Assembly (NCBI RefSeq): GCF_002915575.1
Contig: NZ_PQGD01000002.1
Coordinates: 62,001-126,000, forward strand
Source of the DNA: Superficieibacter electus
GTDB lineage: Bacteria > Pseudomonadota > Gammaproteobacteria > Enterobacterales > Enterobacteriaceae
Reading direction: 5' to 3'
DNA: 64,000 nt
Shown here: one piece after another, positions 17,796 to 25,776 of the stretch
Layout of the letters: every line of letters begins with the position of its first letter
How positions within the stretch are numbered: the stretch's first letter is position 1
The notes under the pieces: generated by a model
Told to the model about the DNA's origin: nothing
The model's database searches: none
The model's input: the letters and a program-made list of their open reading frames with translations, nothing else
Made by a program: the position numbers and the translations under genes

Positions 17796-18441
17796 GGTTA
17801 GCCTCCTTTTTGATTAATGACATTGTCGTTCTGGTAAAAGCCTGTAACAGCAACATGCAGGAGCCGGCTCCAGCATCCGGATGCCCTACGCTACGCTCGC
17901 CAACCCGGCTGGCTCGTCCCACGCGAGGATACATCTGGCGGGTAGCGTCAAATCCATCTTCGGCGGCCTGCTGCATCTTCAAAAGGCTTCCGGCACAGCT
18001 TTCCCCCGCTGCCAGCGCAGCGTTAAATTGCTGTGTCGCCGGTATCAATACGTCCAGCAGCGTTTTATCGCCGGGTACCGCCGCCGTGAGCGTTTGCAAA
18101 TCGATTAGCGCCGCTGAGAACATGGTGCGTAATAACGAAGTATTGATAACATCATGTTCCGCTGATTCACGGCTTAGCCTGCGGAACCAGATGCCATAAA
18201 GTGGCCCCATTGATCCGCCAATTTCTTCCAGTAAAACCTGGCTAATAATCAGGAAGGCTTCGCTCATATTCATCGCGGGATCTATTTTATTGAGCGCCAG
18301 GGTAAAACCTTTGTTCATATTGATTCCATGATCGCCATCGCCTGCTGCACCGTCTATTTCGCTGAGCCATACTTTCTTCTCCTGAATGGTTTTCACCATC
18401 GCCAACGCAATAGCCAGCCCGTCTTTATTAGTAAAAGACAT
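17779..18441 (-). CDS. dhaL: Dihydroxyacetone kinase-like nucleotide subunit DhaL
   Basis: 220 residues from ATG (MSFTNKDG); the GTG two codons upstream is less likely. It has the metal-nucleotide site AAGDGDHGINMNKG (about 33-46), GGSMGPLYG and the C-terminal RVGERSVGHPDAGAGS typical of DhaL. The helical barrel holds ADP or ATP and passes phosphate to the ketose on DhaK. It is a separate gene; ATP-dependent kinases such as Citrobacter DhaK are normally a fused KL chain. Confidence 0.88.
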   Translation of the reverse strand: MSFTNKDGLAIALAMVKTIQEKKVWLSEIDGAAGDGDHGINMNKGFTLALNKIDPAMNMSEAFLIISQVLLEEIGGSMGPLYGIWFRRLSRESAEHDVINTSLLRTMFSAALIDLQTLTAAVPGDKTLLDVLIPATQQFNAALAAGESCAGSLLKMQQAAEDGFDATRQMYPRVGRASRVGERSVGHPDAGAGSCMLLLQAFTRTTMSLIKKEANHAEAD

Positions 18442-18468
18442 AAACACCTCTTATTTTTTTAATTCAAA

Positions 18469-19608
18469 TCAGGACATCATTTCTGCATAGTGGAATAATA
18501 TACGGTCATGCAAATGAGTATTCTCTTGTATGCCGGTAAAGTGAGTAATTGCCTGACTAACATTGTGTTCAGCAATATATTTTTGCAACGCTACGCTTTG
18601 ATCATCATCTGGATCGTTATAATGTAAAGCCGCCGCGATGCCTTTGACTAAATAATCCGCAGGCAATCCGGCCGCTTCACATTGTTCGCATGGGCCAGTT
18701 AACCGATCGCCCGCTGCCAGTTTACGCACAGGCGAGCGGCAAACGCGTTGTACAGTGTCAACAATTCCCGGGGTGCTAAAACGATTAATGACAAACTGGA
18801 TATAAGCTTCCAGTTCCGCAAGTGGAAAAGCATATTTAATGTGCAATAGCCTCGCCGTTTCACGCATACTTTCTTTAATTTCTGCGACCAGACCAGTATC
18901 AGCAAAGATCTGCTGCATGGTGTCGTAACCTTTTACACGGCCGACAAATCCAGCCCACGCATGACCACCGTTAATTATATATAATTTACGCTCCAGGTAT
19001 TTTTGCAAATTATCAGTATAAATAGCCCCGCGCAGTGGCTGGTGCTGCGGGTCAAGCAGTGCCTTGCGGTCGATGACCAGTTCATAGTCAACACCAACGT
19101 CAATGACATCTTTACCATCGCGCTGGGCGGTAAGCACCATTCGATCGACAGCCGTGTCCGGAAAGGCGGCCAGTTCATCTACCGCCTCTTCTCCCAGCGT
19201 CAGTAATTCACGACGCAGGAGCTGACCATTGAATAACGCGTTTTCGCAGACGATAACATTTATTTTCTCTTTCCCAGCTCGCTGCCTGGCCTGTAGCCCG
19301 GCCAGCAGCAGCGGTGCGATTTTACAAAGATTATCGGCCCAGACGGCGGTGGTTATCAGATCGGCATTCACGCATTGGCGAATAATGTCGTCTCGCTGTG
19401 TCAGTGGCGAAAGCGCTTTTTTTACCGGAATAAATTTTCGCTGATATGCATTTTCAATCGCATAAATATCATAACCACCTTGCCGATTTATTTGTTCATT
19501 AAGCTGGCTATTGGTATCAACAAAAATAATATCATAGCCGGACTCATAGAGCAGATCGCCGATAAAACCCCGACCGATGCTCCCTGCACCAAAATGTAAA
19601 GCTTGCAT
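18469..19608 (-). CDS. Mannitol-1-phosphate 5-dehydrogenase-like protein
   Basis: 379 residues, close to MtlD (382). N-terminal Rossmann nucleotide site ALHFGAGSIGRGFIGDLL and the polyol-dehydrogenase catalytic block KLYIINGGHAWAGFVG (about 209-224) with the conserved Lys, Asn and His. MtlD enzymes oxidise hexitol phosphates to ketose phosphates with NAD. This copy is in a mannose-family PTS operon with no mtlA or mtlR, so it is a paralogue, probably for a different hexitol or pentitol phosphate. Confidence 0.85.
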   Translation of the reverse strand: MQALHFGAGSIGRGFIGDLLYESGYDIIFVDTNSQLNEQINRQGGYDIYAIENAYQRKFIPVKKALSPLTQRDDIIRQCVNADLITTAVWADNLCKIAPLLLAGLQARQRAGKEKINVIVCENALFNGQLLRRELLTLGEEAVDELAAFPDTAVDRMVLTAQRDGKDVIDVGVDYELVIDRKALLDPQHQPLRGAIYTDNLQKYLERKLYIINGGHAWAGFVGRVKGYDTMQQIFADTGLVAEIKESMRETARLLHIKYAFPLAELEAYIQFVINRFSTPGIVDTVQRVCRSPVRKLAAGDRLTGPCEQCEAAGLPADYLVKGIAAALHYNDPDDDQSVALQKYIAEHNVSQAITHFTGIQENTHLHDRILFHYAEMMS

Positions 19609-19620
19609 GCTTACGCTCCT

Positions 19621-20436
19621 TTAAAATAACCCAACAAGAGACCCAATAATTGAAACAGCAATAATTAATACCATAATGATGGTAAAGTTCTGGTTACGCT
19701 TGAGCAACCACCAGTAAATACCAAACACGGCCAGTAACGGTAAGATACCGGGTACAATATTGTCGATGACCTGCTGAAGGACAAAGGGTTTATTCTGTGA
19801 ACCAAAACTGAATTCCAGTGGCGTACTGAGCTTCACGTAGGTGGACGAAAGCGCGCCCATCATAAATAGCCCCAGCGTGCTTGCACCGGTGATAAGCGTA
19901 CGAATGTGGCCTGAATGGAGGATCTCTCGAATTGACGCCTGCCCAGCACGATAGCCATACGCCGCCAGTTTTCGCCCGACGACGATCTGTATCAGCGGCA
20001 GCAAAAGCAGGAAAAATGCCCCCAGTACACTGCCGTTGGTCGATAGCGTTACCGCCAGCCCGAAAATAATCGGCTTAAGTGTCGCCCAGTCGATGGAGTC
20101 TCCTATCCCGGCCATCGGCCCCATCAGACCAGTTTTAATCCCGGTGATGGTATCGTCATCAATATCCGCGCCGCGCGCTTTTTGCTCTTCCATCGCAATA
20201 ACAATACCGTTTATCGGTGCACCGTAAACTGCTTCGGTGTTATAGAAGACCAGGTGCCGCTTGATGGCCTGTTTTAAATCTTCCGGGTCCGGATACAGTT
20301 TTTGCAGAATGGGCAGGATCGCGGTGGTAAAACCCAGCGCCTGTAAACGTTCATAAGAAATGCCCATTTCTGCCACAATGTAGTAATAGAGCCAGCTATT
20401 TTTGACGTCTTTTTCAGTAATCAATTTGGTTTCCAT
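19621..20436 (-). CDS. PTS mannose/sorbose-family permease IID
   Basis: About 271 residues. EIID signatures: TEKDVKNSWLYYY near the N-terminus, GMEQ-like FYNTEAVYGAPINGIVIAMEEQKA, and MGPMAGIGDSIDWATLKPI in the middle, with several C-terminal membrane helices. EIIC and EIID together form the sugar channel. Two adjacent ATGs exist; the second (20436) has better spacing to AAGGAG. It is 10 bases after EIIC. Confidence 0.93.
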   Translation of the reverse strand: METKLITEKDVKNSWLYYYIVAEMGISYERLQALGFTTAILPILQKLYPDPEDLKQAIKRHLVFYNTEAVYGAPINGIVIAMEEQKARGADIDDDTITGIKTGLMGPMAGIGDSIDWATLKPIIFGLAVTLSTNGSVLGAFFLLLLPLIQIVVGRKLAAYGYRAGQASIREILHSGHIRTLITGASTLGLFMMGALSSTYVKLSTPLEFSFGSQNKPFVLQQVIDNIVPGILPLLAVFGIYWWLLKRNQNFTIIMVLIIAVSIIGSLVGLF

Positions 20437-20446
20437 CATCGGCTCC

Positions 20447-21184
20447 TTATGCGTCTCTATGATTCTGGTAATACGAAATAAGCAGCACTGCACTCAGGCC
20501 GAAAATAGCCGCGCCGAAAACCGGGATGCCGCTGAACTGAACGAGGAAATAACCGATAAAAAACCATGGCAGCAGCGCTTTCTTGCCGATAACAAAAATA
20601 GTCAGCGCAAAGCCGAGCGCGGGTAACAATCCTCCCGCCACGCTGAAACCATGAATCAGCCATTCGGGAACGCTGGCCAGAAAAGTATTAATGCTATCTT
20701 TACCGTACATATTGGCAAGGAACGGTACCGGGAAGCGGATAAAGAAGCCTAATACCGTTGGCCAGACAACCGCACAGAGTTTTATTTGCCGGACGTTTCC
20801 CTCCTCCGCGTACTTATCCGCCATGTGCACGAACACAGCATTAACCGTTTTACGGAACTGATCGAGAAACACGCCCATCACGCCGACTGGCACCGCGATA
20901 GCAATCGCCAGCGTCGGTGACAGGCCGGTATTGAGTGCCAGTGGGATTGCGATGAGGCCAGCCAGGCAATCGTCCGCCGGTAAGTTGGACCCGGCTGCCA
21001 CCAGACCAATATAGAGGATCTGGATCGCCGCGCCGATAATCACAGCCTGAGTCACATCGCCCATGATTAAGCCGATAATGACGGAAGAAAATAAAGGCTG
21101 GCGTATAGCATGGGTAATGGCGTAGCCGATATCAGTTTTACAAATCCAGTACCAGATACCTGTGAAAATTGCGATTTCAACCAT
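20447..21184 (-). CDS. PTS mannose/sorbose-family permease IIC
   Basis: 245 residues, about seven membrane helices. Characteristic stretches are GLIMGDVTQAVIIGAAIQILYIGLVAAGSNLPAD (abridged) and AIPLALNTGLSPTLAIAIAVPVG. It carries the substrate path with EIID. It starts 2 bases after the EIIB stop. Confidence 0.93.
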   Translation of the reverse strand: MVEIAIFTGIWYWICKTDIGYAITHAIRQPLFSSVIIGLIMGDVTQAVIIGAAIQILYIGLVAAGSNLPADDCLAGLIAIPLALNTGLSPTLAIAIAVPVGVMGVFLDQFRKTVNAVFVHMADKYAEEGNVRQIKLCAVVWPTVLGFFIRFPVPFLANMYGKDSINTFLASVPEWLIHGFSVAGGLLPALGFALTIFVIGKKALLPWFFIGYFLVQFSGIPVFGAAIFGLSAVLLISYYQNHRDA

Positions 21185-21186
21185 GA

Positions 21187-21684
21187 TTATCCCTCCAGTC
21201 GGGCAATGGCTTTATCCAGCGTTAATCTGACCTCTTCAGGCGTGACCTGAAAATACACTTCGGCCCCCCGTTCCTGTATAAACTTTAAATCCTGCAAATC
21301 TTGATCGTCGATAGAAATACCGTTGACAACACTACGCCGATTAACGCCTCCGCCCAGCCCACCGATTTGTACTGCCGGGAAGTTAACCTCCTGTTCAACC
21401 AGATGGCGCAAATTACCAATTGATTTAAATAACACCAGGACGTTGCTTTTACCATTACTGTACTCGCCGGCGTGTATGCCCTTAAGAAAATCATCTTGTG
21501 ACAGAACGTGTACCGCGACGCCCGGCGGTGCAGCCATTACATAGATATCGGCTAAGAAACTGTCTTTAGATAGTTTATCGTCAACAATAACAATTTCGGT
21601 GGCTGCAATAATATTTCGCCATTTTGTTATAACCTGACCATGAATAAGGCGAAAGTCGATTCGAACCAGTTTTATATTATTCAT
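21187..21684 (-). CDS. PTS mannose/sorbose-family EIIB
   Basis: 165 residues from MNNIKLVRIDFRLIHGQV; His15 in RLIHGQV is the phosphorylated residue in this family. It accepts phosphate from EIIA and gives it to the entering sugar. The start overlaps the EIIA 3' end by 8 bases. By analogy with LevR systems, it may also phosphorylate a PRD of the upstream activator and so signal substrate availability. Confidence 0.93.
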   Translation of the reverse strand: MNNIKLVRIDFRLIHGQVITKWRNIIAATEIVIVDDKLSKDSFLADIYVMAAPPGVAVHVLSQDDFLKGIHAGEYSNGKSNVLVLFKSIGNLRHLVEQEVNFPAVQIGGLGGGVNRRSVVNGISIDDQDLQDLKFIQERGAEVYFQVTPEEVRLTLDKAIARLEG

Positions 21685-22099
21685 ACTCTCTACCATGGGT
21701 TAATGAGGTAATGTTTATAATGCTGTCGTTTCCGGCAGCGATAATCTTTGCGATAAGATCCTCAAAAGCGACATCATAACGTTGCATTTCTGCTTCAATT
21801 AGCATCGGCAAATTCATGCCACAAATGACCTGATAACGTTTTTGTTTAGCGAATATGGTTGCCACATTGGACGGCGTACCCGCATAAATATCGGTGAAAA
21901 TAACCACATTTTGTGGTGCATCATGGAGTAGTTCAGTAACATTCTCCAGCAGTTGCTCAGGAGCCATACCCGGCTCCAGAGAAAAACAGTAAATGTTATC
22001 AACTTTTCCTAAGATCATCTCACAGCTGTTTACCAGTTCCTTGCCAAAATTACCGTGTGAGATAACCACCAGCCAGGGCGGCATTATTTTCTGATCCAT
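21677..22099 (-). CDS. PTS mannose/sorbose-family EIIA
   Basis: 140 residues, with the phospho-acceptor His15 in VVISHGNFGKELVN and the FTDIYAGTPSNVA and GMNLPMLIEA segments of the EIIA-Man fold. It takes phosphate from HPr. The same fold forms the N-terminal domain of DhaM, the donor of PTS-dependent dihydroxyacetone kinases, which is relevant because this operon has DhaK and DhaL without DhaM. Confidence 0.92.
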   Translation of the reverse strand: MDQKIMPPWLVVISHGNFGKELVNSCEMILGKVDNIYCFSLEPGMAPEQLLENVTELLHDAPQNVVIFTDIYAGTPSNVATIFAKQKRYQVICGMNLPMLIEAEMQRYDVAFEDLIAKIIAAGNDSIINITSLTHGREYE

Positions 22100-22123
22100 A
22101 AAATAATCCTGAAAAAAATAGGG

Positions 22124-22930
22124 TTAACCGCGAGACTTTCCTCCGGTAATATTAATCGTCGTTCCGGTGATATAACTGGCCTGATCCGATGCCAGCCATA
22201 TCACCAGATCGGCGATTTCCGTCAGTCGTCCCGGTCGCCCCAGAGGGATTTTATGACTGTAATCCTCATCAATATCCGTGACGGCCACGCCACGGGTGTA
22301 GGCCAGGGCTTTGCGGTGCGCCATGTTGCCCATAGGTGTTGGCTCGTTAATACCAGGCGCAACCCCTACGACACGAATGCCGAATGCGCCCAGTTCTTTC
22401 GCCCATGAAAGCGTAAACCCATGCACCGCCGCTTTGGTGGCCGCATAGCAGCTCTGCCCTTTGGACCCTTCAATGCCCGCTTCAGAAAGAATGTTAATGA
22501 TGACGCCAGACTTTTGTACAATCATCTGACGAGCGCTTTCCTGCGCACAAATAAACGTCCCTTTTTGATTTATATTGATCATAAAATCGAAATCGTCATC
22601 GCTAAGTTCATATTCTGGTGCCTGCCCGTAATAATCGACCAGCAGTCGCGCACGATTGACCGCCGCGTTATTCACCAGGCCATCAATACGGCCATAACGC
22701 TGAACGACACCGTGCATCAGGCTGCGCACAGCATTGCGATCGGTGATATCACATAGTTGATAATCAACGCCTGCGACTTTCTGCTCTTCTGACGGGAGCT
22801 GTAAGTCGGCCACCACAACCTGGGCGTTATTTTGTGACAACCCTCCTACTATTTTTTCTCCAATGCCGGAACTGCCTCCGGTCACAATAATGATTTTCTG
22901 ATTCAGTGAAATCCACTGTGTTGACGCCAT
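22124..22930 (-). CDS. SorD-like short-chain dehydrogenase (sorbitol-6-phosphate 2-dehydrogenase type)
   Basis: 268 residues. Classical SDR: TGGSSGIGEKI cofactor loop (about 18-28), LVNNAAVN, catalytic Ser in NILSEAGIEG and YAATK (Tyr/Lys). The NINQKGTF, IEGSKGQSCYAATKAA and C-terminal ITGGKSRG segments are especially like SorD of the L-sorbose operon, which oxidises D-glucitol 6-phosphate to fructose 6-phosphate. First gene of the operon, with GGAGG ahead of ATG and the sigma-54 promoter about 40 bases upstream. A sorE-like gene is absent, so the pathway is not simply L-sorbose. Confidence 0.87.
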   Translation of the reverse strand: MASTQWISLNQKIIIVTGGSSGIGEKIVGGLSQNNAQVVVADLQLPSEEQKVAGVDYQLCDITDRNAVRSLMHGVVQRYGRIDGLVNNAAVNRARLLVDYYGQAPEYELSDDDFDFMININQKGTFICAQESARQMIVQKSGVIINILSEAGIEGSKGQSCYAATKAAVHGFTLSWAKELGAFGIRVVGVAPGINEPTPMGNMAHRKALAYTRGVAVTDIDEDYSHKIPLGRPGRLTEIADLVIWLASDQASYITGTTINITGGKSRG

Positions 22931-22968
22931 CTGGTTTACCTCCGTTATGCAATAGCTACGAAGATTAA

Positions 22969-22984
22969 TACAAATAGCGTGCCA
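22969..22984 (-). promoter_or_regulatory. Sigma-54 (-24/-12) promoter of the PTS operon
   Basis: Read on the minus strand: TGGCACGCTATTTGTA against the consensus TGGCACG-N4-TTGCW, with a single mismatch (C to T in the -12 box) and exact spacing. It lies 39 bases upstream of the SorD-like ATG, between that gene and the sigma-54 activator gene. This fixes the operon's likely start and its regulator. Confidence 0.88.
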
Positions 22985-23042
22985 TTTTTATTTCCCTATA
23001 TTAATCAGGAAGTTGTTTGTTGTGTGTATTCATGATTCGGGT

Positions 23043-25649
23043 TTAAACACTGTTATGATGGTTCTTCAACACTAACGTATCTTCAGACGCTACTGTGATC
23101 CAGGGTTCCATCAATTCATAAATCATTAATGCTTCGGTCGTCGTCAGCGTAATACGATATTTGGTAATAAGCGTACGAAATGCTTCCGGCACGAGCGCCA
23201 TATAGGCATGCTGATGAGGCGTAAGCTCAAATTCGTCACGATGTGAAAGCCCGTCGTGGGTTAATAATCGCTCAATCATTGCCGCCAGATGCATGAAGAG
23301 ATTAATACGCAAATAGCTCTCAAAGTGGATGCCATAGGTCAACTCAAAAAACTTCACCACGTTCTCCACTTCGTCGATAATAATACGTGGATTGAGGAAA
23401 GAAAGGTGGCCGGCCACACCTTCAAGGGTGAACAGAATGACAATTTCATCGATCATGCGCTGCATTTCCTGAATAGGCATGATTTGCGAAAAGTAATTTT
23501 TCCACAAAAGCTCAGGTTTTTCGCCGATCAGCTGGCGGGTGTTGATTTGGGGTAAGTATCCGGCATCTATTTCGGTCGTAGTGATTAACAATCGCGTGCC
23601 GTAAAGTGCACTATCCGCTTTGGAAATTTTCCATTTCAGATCGTCATATTCCATCGTTACGATATCAATGGACTCATCGCTAATATAGCGACGGGTAATC
23701 TCCTGTAATTGGCGGGCAACCCCTTCACCTGAGATACAGGAAATAATAATTTTATTCCCCTCGACAATGCCCGAATAGTAGCGGGCTTCTACCTCCCATG
23801 CGCCTTTGATATTGTCCACAATCTCCTTCATCGCCAGTTTGTGCTGGATTTTTCCGGCAATATCCAGTGCCATGGCAGTACTGACATTGTTCATCACTAA
23901 CAGGTCACCCTGGATATGCAGTTTTATTTCGCTATAAATATCCTGTAGCGACCCCATATCCACCAGGATGATCATACCATTTTGTTCTTTAAGGCGAATA
24001 ATCCACTCTTTTAACCGGGATATAATCCCTTTAGTATTCACCGACAGAGGCATATCAAATGCTTTCAGATAGAAGCCGCCGAGTAATTTATTGGCAGTAC
24101 CTGCGATACTTGAGGCGGTGGAGGAGCCATGTGAGACAATGATTCCCTGAATTAATGGCTCCGGCTCTACCTGATGGCTGAAGATTGCGCTAAGCAAAGG
24201 CTCCATTAAACAAATTTGCGCGGGCGTAAAGTGCTTCTCAAACAGTGTGACACACTCCTGCGCCAGCAAGCGTGCACGTAGCGGCGCGTAGCCGGTTACC
24301 TCATTAAGGTATTTAACCCTCTCTTCCTCTACTGGCTCATTCAGCGACCATTGCAGACAGTGAAAAACCGCTTTTTCCATCACCGGTCCCACAGTAATAC
24401 CCGTCAAATCGTTAAATTCCACCAGGCTATCTTTAGTGAGTTGCCAGAGGGTTCCCTGATAAAAACGATTGGCTGGCAGTCTTCCGGCCTGCTCTTCCAG
24501 CTTGCGAATAAATAACGGCACATTAGCGCTGCGGCAAAAATTCTCCAGCAGATTTTCATCTGGCCCGCTGTAGAACGAAGACAAAGAGGACATATCAGGC
24601 GCGTTATCAAGGGCGCTGAATGTCACCCGGTCTTTTTCGTTATGTCTGCCCGTCGGGCCATCAATGCAAATACCGGTCTGGTTTCGCCGCGCCCAGGCAG
24701 AAGCGCAAAGTACTTTAATATGATTTTTTAATTCGCCAATATTACCTTGCACCGGGGTGGCAATTAACTGGCGGATCAGGGCATTATCGACGTGAATGTC
24801 CTGACGAAACCGTCTGGTCTCGTGGGAGAAAAAGCTGGAGATCAGGGTAAGTTGCTCCATAAATGGCCGTGATTCCCATGAGGGCAACTGGATATTTACC
24901 GGAATACGGCGACGGAAGGTGGTCAGCAGGACATTCCCGGTATTTTCAGTGGTCGCAAAAACGAAACGTACGCGGGCCTTACAGGGCTGACTGTTATCAC
25001 CGAGGCGGTAAAAATAGCCTTTATCCATAAACAAAAATAGCTTTTCCTGATTTTCCGCCGAGAGGCGATGCACTTCATCAAGAAACAAAAAACCGCCATC
25101 AGCATCATCAAGCAGGCCGGTTTTATGACGATCCGCACCGGTAAAGGCTCCCTTTACATAGCCAAAAAGTGTACCGGAAAGCAACTCCGGATTGTTGGCA
25201 TAGTCGGCACAGTTCAGTTCAACCAGTCTTGCCCCGGTCGCCACCGCCCCGGTTTCACAGGCATATTGATGAAGCAATTGTGCCAGATAACTTTTCCCTA
25301 CTCCGCTTTCGCCTGTCAACAAAACAGGCAACCCTCCCTCGGGGTAATTCACCGCCGCAACACAGAGTTCGACCGCCGTCTTAAGGCTGCCCATTGATCC
25401 GATGAGTGCGTTGAACGCCGTGGCGGTGTTTGATCTATCCTGCTCCAGACAGTGTTCAGTCAGCCAGAAACGAACCGGGCGTGTTGCCTCTTTGCGCAGA
25501 TAACCGTCTTCGCAAAGTTGATTGAGATAAAGGCTGATAACGCTACGGCTGGCGGAGGTAAAGTTCTCGCAGTCCTGAGTTGTAAAACTGCACAGAGGCG
25601 TCCGCCATGTGGCATTGAGTTTATGATAAAGATCTTCTTTCGCTGACAT
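23043..25649 (-). CDS. LevR-type sigma-54-dependent activator with PRD/PTS domains
   Basis: 868 residues. N-terminal winged helix (about 1-70), AAA+ domain with Walker A GESGVGKS (113-120), the sigma-54 contact loop GAFTGA (167-172) and Walker B FLFLDE (187-192). The C-terminal half fits the PRD, EIIA-Man-like and EIIB-like layout of LevR/DagR/GfrR proteins, including GIIVSHGSSTASSIAG, a probable EIIA-type His. Activity should be set by PTS phosphorylation. It is upstream of, and in the same direction as, the operon it most likely drives. Confidence 0.92.
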   Translation of the reverse strand: MSAKEDLYHKLNATWRTPLCSFTTQDCENFTSASRSVISLYLNQLCEDGYLRKEATRPVRFWLTEHCLEQDRSNTATAFNALIGSMGSLKTAVELCVAAVNYPEGGLPVLLTGESGVGKSYLAQLLHQYACETGAVATGARLVELNCADYANNPELLSGTLFGYVKGAFTGADRHKTGLLDDADGGFLFLDEVHRLSAENQEKLFLFMDKGYFYRLGDNSQPCKARVRFVFATTENTGNVLLTTFRRRIPVNIQLPSWESRPFMEQLTLISSFFSHETRRFRQDIHVDNALIRQLIATPVQGNIGELKNHIKVLCASAWARRNQTGICIDGPTGRHNEKDRVTFSALDNAPDMSSLSSFYSGPDENLLENFCRSANVPLFIRKLEEQAGRLPANRFYQGTLWQLTKDSLVEFNDLTGITVGPVMEKAVFHCLQWSLNEPVEEERVKYLNEVTGYAPLRARLLAQECVTLFEKHFTPAQICLMEPLLSAIFSHQVEPEPLIQGIIVSHGSSTASSIAGTANKLLGGFYLKAFDMPLSVNTKGIISRLKEWIIRLKEQNGMIILVDMGSLQDIYSEIKLHIQGDLLVMNNVSTAMALDIAGKIQHKLAMKEIVDNIKGAWEVEARYYSGIVEGNKIIISCISGEGVARQLQEITRRYISDESIDIVTMEYDDLKWKISKADSALYGTRLLITTTEIDAGYLPQINTRQLIGEKPELLWKNYFSQIMPIQEMQRMIDEIVILFTLEGVAGHLSFLNPRIIIDEVENVVKFFELTYGIHFESYLRINLFMHLAAMIERLLTHDGLSHRDEFELTPHQHAYMALVPEAFRTLITKYRITLTTTEALMIYELMEPWITVASEDTLVLKNHHNSV

Positions 25650-25776
25650 AGTGCCCTCTTGAGTATCCTTAACCCTGTGGGCACCATGTTGCTAAAGCTG
25701 GCCCCGCGCAAGCAGCGAGCGATGTGAAACCAACCTGGCTCACATTTTCCACTGTCGCGCCGGCCAGACCTGAGCG

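Noticed and set aside
16788-18441. DhaK/DhaL as a classic PTS dihydroxyacetone kinase operon (dhaKLM with dhaR)
   Set aside because: No dhaM or dhaR gene is present, and the surrounding enzymes point to a broader pathway.
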